Assembly (NCBI GenBank): GCA_017445525.1
Contig: JAFSTZ010000399.1
Span: 1 to 5,230 of the forward strand
Origin: Eubacterium sp.
GTDB lineage: Bacteria > Bacillota > Clostridia > Lachnospirales > Lachnospiraceae
DNA: 5,230 bases
Direction: 5' to 3'
Position 1 is the stretch's first letter; every line of letters starts with the position of its first letter. The notes beneath the pieces are model-generated. The model did no database searches, was not told where the DNA came from, and saw only the letters and a list, made by a program, of their open reading frames with translations. A program made the translations under genes and the position numbers. This document shows, in pieces, positions 1-5,230 of the stretch.

Positions 1-2710
1 TTATGTATATCAGGCTATGCGTGTGACCGGAGCAGCAGATCCCACGGTTTCTCTCTCTGAAACTATGGAAGGTAAGCTCCCGCAGAGAAAGATCGTTACG
101 GGAGCTGCTGACGGATACAGCTCATACGGCAATCAGATAGGACTTGCAACAGGTCTTGTGGATGAGGTCTATCATCCGAATTATGCTGCAAAACGCCTGG
201 AGATCGGTGCTGTTATGGGCGCTGCCCCCAGAAAGAATGTTATCCGTGAGAACTCCGACCCGGGAGACATCATCATACTTCTCGGCGGAAGGACAGGGCG
301 CGATGGCTGTGGCGGCGCGACAGGATCCTCAAAAGCTCATACAACCCAGTCCATAGACACATGCGGGGCTGAGGTACAGAAGGGTAACGCTCCGACGGAG
401 AGGAAGATACAGAGACTTTTCAGGAGGGGTGAGGTAGCCCATATCATAAAGAAATGTAACGACTTCGGCGCCGGCGGTGTGTCTGTTGCCATAGGAGAGC
501 TGGCTCCGGGACTTAAGGTTGATCTTGATAAGGTTCCGAAGAAATACGCCGGACTTGACGGAACCGAGCTTGCCATATCGGAATCACAGGAGCGCATGGC
601 TATAGTTGTGAATCCGAAGGATGTGGATACTATGCTGGGCTATGCTGCCGAGGAGAATCTCGAGGCAGTATGTGTGGCTACAGTTACAGAGGAACCGAGA
701 CTGGTTCTCTCCTGGAGGGGCAAGGATATAGTTGACATATCGAGAGCATTTCTCGATACAAACGGCGCTCATCAGGAAACAAAGGTATTCGTAAAGAGCC
801 CGATATCTTCAGACAATTATCTGACAACTCATACAAGCGAGACTACACTTAAGGATGCTCTGCTGGGAAGACTTTCAGATCTGAACAGCTGCTCAAAGAG
901 AGGTCTGGGTGAGATGTTTGACTCATCCATAGGAGCGGCAACGGTGACTATGCCCTATGGAGGAAAGTACCAGCTCACTCCGATACAGACCATGATAGCA
1001 AAGCTTCCCGTGGAGGGAGGAACATCAGATACCGTGACCATGATGAGCTACGGTATGGATCCGTATCTCATGAGCTGGAGTCCGTTCCACGGTGCACAGT
1101 ATGCGGTGCTTGAGTCTATAGCAAAGATAGTTGCAGCCGGGGGAGATAGCACCAAGATACGATTTACATTCCAGGAATACTTCAAAAGGATGACGGAAGA
1201 TCCCGAGCGCTGGGGCGAGCCGATGGCTGCTCTTCTGGGAGCTTATGAGGCTCAGATGAAGACAGGACTGCCATCCATAGGCGGAAAGGATTCCATGTCA
1301 GGATCGTTCAATGATATTGATGTACCGCCGACTTTGTGTTCATTTGCCGTTGCGGTGGCAGAGCTTAAGGATGTTATCACCGATGAGTTAAAGACTCCGG
1401 GAGACAGACTTGTCAAGTTCAATATATTCAAAGATTCTTATGATCTTCCTGATTTTGAGAAGATCATGATACAATATCAGAAGATTACTAAACTTATTCG
1501 TAGTGGCGTGATACGAGCAGCTTATGTTCCCGGCGGTGAGGGAGTTGCAACATCGCTTGCCAAGATGGCTTTCGGTAACCGTCTGGGTGTAAAGCTTTGC
1601 AAGCATAAGGATCTGACATTTTTCTTTGGAAAGAACTATGGCGAGATAATCGCTGAGATAGCTGAGGATGATCTGAAGATCCTTGATGATGAGGGATTTG
1701 ACTACGACAGGATCGGAAGGGTTCTCGATACTCAGGTGATCTCGTATATGGATGAGGAGATTTCCCTTGACGATGCGATCAAGGCCTGGAGCGGAAAGCT
1801 TGAGAAGGTTTTCCCGACTCACTCAAAGCCATCGGGACCGGCACTTCGGGAAGACCTCTATGATATTTCGGCAGTAGGAGAGAGTGTATATGTCTGCACT
1901 CATAAGGTAGCAAGACCGAAGGTATTTATCCCGGTATTCCCGGGAACCAACTGTGAGTATGATACCAGGGATGCATTTGAGAGAGCCGGTGCGGATACAG
2001 AGACTATAGTCTTTAAAAATATGTCCGGAAGTGACATCAGAGACAGTGTGCAGGCGTTCAGGAGGGCTATAGACGAATCACAGATGATCATGTTCTCCGG
2101 TGGATTTTCTGCCGGTGATGAGCCTGATGGTTCAGCTAAGTTTATCACATCTGTTTTCAGGAATGAGCTCATCGCTGAAGGCGTTCATCAGCTGCTTGAT
2201 AAAAGAGACGGCCTGATCCTCGGTATATGCAACGGTTTCCAGGCTCTCATAAAGCTGGGACTCGTGCCATACGGTCAGATCGTTACACAGGAAGATGATT
2301 CACCTACACTTACGAGAAACAGCGTAGGCCGACATGTATCCAGAGCAGTTTATACAAAGGTCATGACCAATAAGTCACCATGGCTTATGAATGCTAAGCT
2401 CGGAGGTGTGTATACGGTTCCCGGATCTCACGGTGAGGGAAGATTCGTTGCAAGTGACGAGTGGATAGACAAGTTGTTTAAAAACGGTCAGGTGGCTACC
2501 CAGTATGTGGATATCGACGGGAAGCCGACTATGGATGAGGATTTCAACATAAATGGTTCATACTGTGCCATCGAGGGTATCACAAGTCCTGACGGAAGAG
2601 TGCTTGGAAAGATGGTACACTCCGAGCGTATCGGAAAGGGTGTGGGGATCAATCTTTTCGGAGAGCAGGATCAAAAGATATTTGAAAGTGGCGTGGAGTA
2701 TTTTAGATGA
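1..2710 (+). CDS. purL: Phosphoribosylformylglycinamidine synthase, large single-chain form (5' partial)
   Basis: FGAM synthase catalyses the fourth step of de novo purine synthesis in the cytoplasm: FGAR + glutamine + ATP to FGAM. The frame is open from base 2, giving 902 codons before the TGA at 2708-2710. Large-form PurL proteins are usually 1200-1300 residues, so about 350 N-terminal residues lie outside the window. The first in-frame ATG (17) is internal. Visible motifs are GGRTGRDGCGGATGSS (284-331), CNDFGAGGVSVAIGE (from 455) and SESQERM (578-598) of the first AIRS-like half, then LPSIGGKDSMSG (1268-1303) of the second half. A class I glutamine amidotransferase domain starts near 1915, with FPGTNCEYDT (from 1937) and SGGFSAGDEPDGS (2096-2134). 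Its likely triad is the Cys in GICNGFQA (codon 2228-2230) and the His and Glu of VHSER (2618-2620, 2624-2626). Catalytic and glutaminase parts are thus fused, unlike the separate PurS/PurQ/PurL of Bacillus. The stop overlaps the maf start by four bases. No frameshift is seen. Confidence 0.97.
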   Translation, partial: YVYQAMRVTGAADPTVSLSETMEGKLPQRKIVTGAADGYSSYGNQIGLATGLVDEVYHPNYAAKRLEIGAVMGAAPRKNVIRENSDPGDIIILLGGRTGRDGCGGATGSSKAHTTQSIDTCGAEVQKGNAPTERKIQRLFRRGEVAHIIKKCNDFGAGGVSVAIGELAPGLKVDLDKVPKKYAGLDGTELAISESQERMAIVVNPKDVDTMLGYAAEENLEAVCVATVTEEPRLVLSWRGKDIVDISRAFLDTNGAHQETKVFVKSPISSDNYLTTHTSETTLKDALLGRLSDLNSCSKRGLGEMFDSSIGAATVTMPYGGKYQLTPIQTMIAKLPVEGGTSDTVTMMSYGMDPYLMSWSPFHGAQYAVLESIAKIVAAGGDSTKIRFTFQEYFKRMTEDPERWGEPMAALLGAYEAQMKTGLPSIGGKDSMSGSFNDIDVPPTLCSFAVAVAELKDVITDELKTPGDRLVKFNIFKDSYDLPDFEKIMIQYQKITKLIRSGVIRAAYVPGGEGVATSLAKMAFGNRLGVKLCKHKDLTFFFGKNYGEIIAEIAEDDLKILDDEGFDYDRIGRVLDTQVISYMDEEISLDDAIKAWSGKLEKVFPTHSKPSGPALREDLYDISAVGESVYVCTHKVARPKVFIPVFPGTNCEYDTRDAFERAGADTETIVFKNMSGSDIRDSVQAFRRAIDESQMIMFSGGFSAGDEPDGSAKFITSVFRNELIAEGVHQLLDKRDGLILGICNGFQALIKLGLVPYGQIVTQEDDSPTLTRNSVGRHVSRAVYTKVMTNKSPWLMNAKLGGVYTVPGSHGEGRFVASDEWIDKLFKNGQVATQYVDIDGKPTMDEDFNINGSYCAIEGITSPDGRVLGKMVHSERIGKGVGINLFGEQDQKIFESGVEYFR

Positions 2711-3366
2711 GTCAGATGATTCAGTATGTATTGGCGTCGGCATCGCCGAGACGTAAAGAACTGCTGGCGGGTCTGGGTATCGTTCCGCATGTGATAACGT
2801 CTGAGGTTTCCGAGGATGTGTCTACCGCAGATCCGATCATGCTTACCAGTGTGCTCGCCAACAGAAAAGCTATGGCCGTAGCAGAGGGCCTGGTTTGTGA
2901 GAAGGGGTTTCTGTGGATGAGAGAACCTCTGGTGGACGGAAAGGTTCTGAAGGTAGGTCCTGCCGATAAGGCCATAGTGATTGGCGCTGATACGGTAGTG
3001 GTCGTGGACGGAAAGATCATGGGTAAACCCAAGTCTGTAGTCCAGGCCAGGAAGATGATACACACATTAAAAGGTCGCTCCCATGAGGTATATACGGGAG
3101 TGGCGCTTTTGACTTTACAGGACGGACATCAGGACAGAGGCAGAACGTTTCATGAAAAGACGGTCGTTCATGTCAGTGAACTGGATGAGATAGAGCTGGA
3201 GGAGTATATCACTACCAAAGAGCCGTATGATAAGGCCGGAGGATACGGGATACAGGGTATATTCGGCAGGTATATCAGCGGTATCGAGGGAGATTACACC
3301 AACGTGGTAGGATTGCCGATACACAGGCTGTATCAGGAGTTGAAAAAGCTGGGGGTCAGGATATGA
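2707..3366 (+). CDS. maf: Maf-family nucleoside triphosphate pyrophosphatase (YhdE-like dTTP/UTPase type)
   Basis: Maf proteins are cytoplasmic enzymes that hydrolyse certain nucleoside triphosphates to monophosphates; they are linked to house-cleaning of nucleotide pools and to septum-formation phenotypes. The 219-residue protein has the N-terminal signature LASASPRRKELL (residues 9-20), the GADTVV motif with the expected catalytic Asp95, GKPK (106-109), a GRSHEVYTGV segment (123-132) and TKEPYDKAGGYGIQG (170-184). The last motif resembles the YhdE/Bacillus Maf subgroup active on dTTP and UTP rather than the YceF subgroup; the substrate is inferred. The protein is about 30 residues longer than B. 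subtilis Maf (about 189), and most of the excess lies at about residues 61-88, just before GADT. The start at 2707 was chosen because GGAG at 2695-2698 is 8 bases upstream and the ATG overlaps the purL stop; the ATG at 2716 has no such site. Its stop in turn overlaps the next gene. Confidence 0.95.
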   Translation: MSQMIQYVLASASPRRKELLAGLGIVPHVITSEVSEDVSTADPIMLTSVLANRKAMAVAEGLVCEKGFLWMREPLVDGKVLKVGPADKAIVIGADTVVVVDGKIMGKPKSVVQARKMIHTLKGRSHEVYTGVALLTLQDGHQDRGRTFHEKTVVHVSELDEIELEEYITTKEPYDKAGGYGIQGIFGRYISGIEGDYTNVVGLPIHRLYQELKKLGVRI

Positions 3367-4187
3367 TCATCAGTAAGGATAATCAGAGGATAAAGCATAT
3401 CCGTCAGCTTCTGGGTAGCAAGAAGACCAGAGAAGCTGACAGATTGTTTGTTATAGAGGGCAGAAAGCCTGTTGATGAGGCGATCAGAGAAGGTCTGGTT
3501 GAAGAGGTCTACGTATCCGAGGATTATGAGGGCGAGGTTCCTGATGATGCACAGGTTGTGGGAGCAAAGCTTTTTAAGGATATAACCGATACAGTGACAC
3601 CTCAGGGGATACTGGCTATCGTGAGGATGCCTAAGTTTGACAGAGAATCGGTTTATGCCGGAGCGGATTGCAAGCTTATCTGTCTGGAGGATGTGAGAGA
3701 TCCCGGAAATGTCGGAACAGTCATAAGGACAGCTGAGGCGGCGGGATTTGATGCCGTGGTGTTGTCAGAGGAGTGTGCCGATATCTTTCAGCCAAAGGTT
3801 GTCAGATCGACTATGGGATCTATATTGAGAGTGCCGTGCTTTAGGTGTGGTGACAGAGTTGGTACAGGATCAGTGGGAGCGGAGCAGGACAGAGACAGTC
3901 AGGAAACCTTGGAGAAAAAGCTGCGGGGGTTTGACATCGAACTTGCTGAATTGAAGAGACGGGGCTTCACTCTCTACGCTGCGCATCTTGAGGGAGCAGT
4001 GGATTATACGGAGCCGAAGTATGCCGGGAAGACTGCCATACTCATCGGTAATGAAGCCAGAGGCTTGACGGATAGAGTTACCGAGTGTGCAGATGTGGCT
4101 GTAAAGATACCGATGTTTGGAAAAGTGGAGTCACTGAACGCTTCAGTAGCGGCTGCCGTGTTGATGTTTAACAGTAATAGAAATTGA
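3363..4187 (+). CDS. SpoU/TrmH-family RNA 2'-O-methyltransferase
   Basis: Members of this SPOUT family transfer a methyl group from S-adenosylmethionine to the 2'-OH of a ribose in rRNA or tRNA. The 274-residue protein has an N-terminal substrate-binding-type domain (about residues 1-100, with LFVIEGRKPVDEA near 28-40), then the knotted methyltransferase domain. Motif 1 is EDVRDPGNVGTVIRTA (109-124), with the conserved Asn116 and Arg122. Motif 2 is LIGNEARGL (227-235), with Asn230 and Glu231. Motif 3 is IPMFGKVESLNASVA (249-263), with the Ser257-Leu-Asn259 core. All key residues are present, so it should be active. A hydrophilic stretch at about 163-190, between the two halves of the domain, is longer than usual. 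The target nucleotide cannot be read from the sequence; it could be an RlmB-, TsnR- or YsgA-like enzyme, so no symbol is given. The ATG overlaps the maf stop (ATGA), with a G-rich run at 3351-3355 seven bases upstream as a possible ribosome binding site. Confidence 0.93.
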   Translation: MIISKDNQRIKHIRQLLGSKKTREADRLFVIEGRKPVDEAIREGLVEEVYVSEDYEGEVPDDAQVVGAKLFKDITDTVTPQGILAIVRMPKFDRESVYAGADCKLICLEDVRDPGNVGTVIRTAEAAGFDAVVLSEECADIFQPKVVRSTMGSILRVPCFRCGDRVGTGSVGAEQDRDSQETLEKKLRGFDIELAELKRRGFTLYAAHLEGAVDYTEPKYAGKTAILIGNEARGLTDRVTECADVAVKIPMFGKVESLNASVAAAVLMFNSNRN

Positions 4188-4196
4188 ATCAATAAT
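4168..4196 (+). promoter_or_regulatory. Putative sigma-A promoter for argF
   Basis: TTAACA at 4168-4173 matches the -35 consensus at five of six positions. AATAAT at 4191-4196 matches the -10 consensus at five of six, and the spacer is exactly 17 bases. The -35 box lies in the last codons of the upstream methyltransferase gene. Transcription would start near 4203, giving a leader of roughly 70 bases before the argF ATG. The match is by eye only. The position fits a gene that breaks away from the tightly overlapping purL-maf-methyltransferase group, but read-through from that group is also possible because no terminator is visible. Confidence 0.45.
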
Positions 4197-4199
4197 ACA
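4185..4199. promoter_or_regulatory. Weak ARG-box-like sequence (possible ArgR/AhrC site)
   Basis: TGAAT at 4185-4189 and ATACA at 4195-4199 resemble the two half sites (TGAAT and ATTCA) bound by arginine repressors of the ArgR/AhrC family. The gap is 5 bases instead of the usual 4, and the second half has one mismatch. It overlaps the spacer and -10 of the putative argF promoter, where a repressor would be expected to act. A second TGAAT lies at 4245-4249, followed by ATCA at 4254-4257. AT-rich DNA produces such matches by chance, so this is only suggestive. Confidence 0.2.
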
Positions 4200-4205
4200 T
4201 GTCGG

Positions 4206-4234
4206 TTGTTTGATCGATGCGGATCGATCGGCAA
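4206..4234 (+). promoter_or_regulatory. Stem-loop in the argF leader
   Basis: GATCGAT at 4212-4218 pairs perfectly with ATCGATC at 4223-4229 around a four-base GCGG loop. Two G-U pairs (4210-4211 with 4230-4231) and, past a one-base bulge at 4209, a TTG/CAA pairing (4206-4208 with 4232-4234) extend the stem. No T-run follows, so it is not an ordinary intrinsic terminator. It would sit at the start of the argF transcript and may stabilise the mRNA, or the DNA palindrome may be a protein site. GATCGAT also occurs as a direct repeat (4212-4218 and 4222-4228). Confidence 0.35.
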
Positions 4235-4256
4235 GTAAACAGGGTGAATATGGATC

Positions 4257-4264
4257 AGAAAGGA
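4257..4264 (+). promoter_or_regulatory. Ribosome binding site of argF
   Basis: AGAAAGGA ends seven bases before the ATG at 4272, a good Shine-Dalgarno position. An ATG at 4264 is out of frame with the enzyme. In the enzyme's frame the stop TGA at 4245-4247 lies upstream with no start codon between it and 4272, so this site fixes the start. Confidence 0.7.
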
Positions 4265-4271
4265 TGATATC

Positions 4272-5230
4272 ATGGATTTACGAGGAAGAGATTTTTTGAC
4301 ATTGAAGGATTTTACACCGGAGGAGATCAGGTATATGATCGACCATGCTGCTGAGCTTAAAAAGATGAAAGCAGACGGTATAGCGCATCGTCATCATGAG
4401 GGTAAAAATATAGCCCTTATTTTTGAAAAAACAAGTACCAGAACCAGATGTTCATTTGAGGTGGCCGGACATGATCTGGGTATTGGAGTGACCTATCTGG
4501 ATCCTTCGTGCTCTCAGATAGGAAAGAAGGAGAGTATAGCAGATACTGCCAGGGTTCTGTCAAGGATGTTTGACGGGATAGAGTATCGCGGATATGAACA
4601 GGCTATAGTAGAAGAGCTTGCAGAGTTCTCCAATGTGCCGGTGTGGAACGGACTTACCAATGAGTATCATCCCACTCAGATGCTTGCGGATATACTTACT
4701 ATCGAGGAAGCTTTCGGTCACAGTAAAGGTATCAGACTTACTTATATGGGTGACGCCAGATACAACATGGGAAACTCTCTGATGATCCTCTCATCGAAGA
4801 TGGGTATGCATTTTACAGCATGTACGTCACAGAAGTATTTCCCTGATCCGGAGCTTGTAAAAACCTGTGAGGGTTATGCAAAAGAAAGCGGTGGAAGTAT
4901 CACTTTGACCGAGGACGTTAAAGAGGGAACGACGGATGCGGATGTTTTGTATACTGATGTATGGGTTTCCATGGGTGAGCCCGAGGAGGTATGGAAGGAA
5001 CGTATAGATGCTTTGCTTCCGTATCAGGTGAATAAAGCTGCCATGGAAAATGCAAAGGATACAGCGATATTTATGCACTGTCTCCCGGCATATCATGATC
5101 TGAAAACAGAGGTGGGAAGACAGGTTCATGAGCAGTTCGGATTGTCCGAGCTGGAGGTTACGGATGAGGTATTTGAAGCGCATGCGGATACCGTGTTCAG
5201 AGAGGCTGAGAACAGGATGCATACCATCAA
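4272..5230 (+). CDS. argF: Ornithine carbamoyltransferase (3' partial)
   Basis: This cytoplasmic enzyme condenses ornithine with carbamoyl phosphate to citrulline in arginine synthesis; the catabolic ArcB form runs the reverse direction. The frame gives 319 codons and is still open at the window end. The family is usually about 330 residues, so roughly 10-15 C-terminal residues are missing. The carbamoyl phosphate loop STRTRCSFEVA is at residues 55-65. QIGKKES is at 82-88, NEYHPTQ at 130-136 and GDARYNMGNSL at 160-170. The ornithine-binding DVWVSMGE is at 229-236, the catalytic HCLPA, with Cys270, at 269-273, and AENRMHT at 312-318. All key residues are present, so an active enzyme is expected. 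The motifs are shared by anabolic ArgF and catabolic ArcB, and no arcA or arcC is in view, so the symbol is a best guess. It follows the methyltransferase gene after 84 bases and seems to have its own promoter. Position 310 is Arg where most relatives have Asp (VFDxAENR). Confidence 0.95.
   Translation, partial: MDLRGRDFLTLKDFTPEEIRYMIDHAAELKKMKADGIAHRHHEGKNIALIFEKTSTRTRCSFEVAGHDLGIGVTYLDPSCSQIGKKESIADTARVLSRMFDGIEYRGYEQAIVEELAEFSNVPVWNGLTNEYHPTQMLADILTIEEAFGHSKGIRLTYMGDARYNMGNSLMILSSKMGMHFTACTSQKYFPDPELVKTCEGYAKESGGSITLTEDVKEGTTDADVLYTDVWVSMGEPEEVWKERIDALLPYQVNKAAMENAKDTAIFMHCLPAYHDLKTEVGRQVHEQFGLSELEVTDEVFEAHADTVFREAENRMHTI

Noticed and set aside
17..19. ATG at 17 as the purL start
   Set aside because: The frame is open back to base 2 and already reads family-typical sequence (YVYQAMRVTGA); the true start lies before the window.
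1415..1510. Locally AT-richer stretch within purL suggesting recombination or inserted sequence
   Set aside because: The reading frame and the expected protein segment (YDLPDFEKIMIQYQKI region) continue smoothly, so this is ordinary variation in a less conserved linker.
1388..1822. 144-codon open frame on the minus strand inside purL
   Set aside because: It lies wholly opposite well-conserved purL coding sequence, and its translation shows no recognisable domain. It is a shadow frame.
2671..3065. Overlapping minus-strand open frames across the purL-maf junction
   Set aside because: Both purL and maf are clear by motif on the + strand here; the minus translations have no family features.
4199..4213. 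Four-codon open frame (ATG to TGA) at the start of the intergenic gap
   Set aside because: It is too short, has no ribosome binding site, and its ATG lies before the predicted transcription start.
4206..4240. Intrinsic terminator after the methyltransferase gene
   Set aside because: A stem-loop is present but the bases after it (AAGTAAACAGGG) contain no T-run, so it does not meet the pattern.
4827..5222. 131-codon open frame on the minus strand opposite the carbamoyltransferase
   Set aside because: The + strand encodes unmistakable ornithine carbamoyltransferase motifs through this stretch, so the minus frame is a shadow.

Overview
The window looks like an ordinary chromosomal segment of a Gram-positive anaerobe of the class Clostridia, most likely Lachnospiraceae-like. 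This is inferred from three things: the long single-chain PurL, the Firmicutes-type ornithine carbamoyltransferase motifs, and the mid-range GC with frequent ATA, AGA and GGA codons. No genus can be fixed from the sequence alone. All four genes lie on the + strand, and there are no rRNA or tRNA genes, mobile elements or CRISPR repeats.

Layout. Bases 1-2710 hold the 3' three quarters of a large-form phosphoribosylformylglycinamidine synthase (purL), whose N-terminus lies before the window. It is followed by a Maf-type nucleotide pyrophosphatase (2707-3366) and a SpoU/TrmH-family RNA 2'-O-methyltransferase (3363-4187). The three genes are joined by two ATGA stop/start overlaps, which points to one transcript with translational coupling. 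After an 84-base gap comes an ornithine carbamoyltransferase (argF or arcB type) from 4272, cut by the window end a few residues before its C-terminus.

Functionally, purL serves purine synthesis, Maf hydrolyses selected nucleotide triphosphates, the SpoU protein modifies RNA, and the carbamoyltransferase makes citrulline from ornithine and carbamoyl phosphate. They share a general nucleotide, RNA and nitrogen-metabolism setting but form no single pathway.

The most interesting non-coding part is the gap before argF. It carries a good sigma-A-like promoter (TTAACA, 17 bases, AATAAT), an imperfect ARG-box-like sequence overlapping the -10 region, a 7-bp hairpin just after the predicted transcription start, and a 16-codon arginine-containing open frame ending right before argF. 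Maf and the SpoU protein each carry a family-atypical insertion of roughly 25-30 residues. I found no convincing evidence of an undescribed system.
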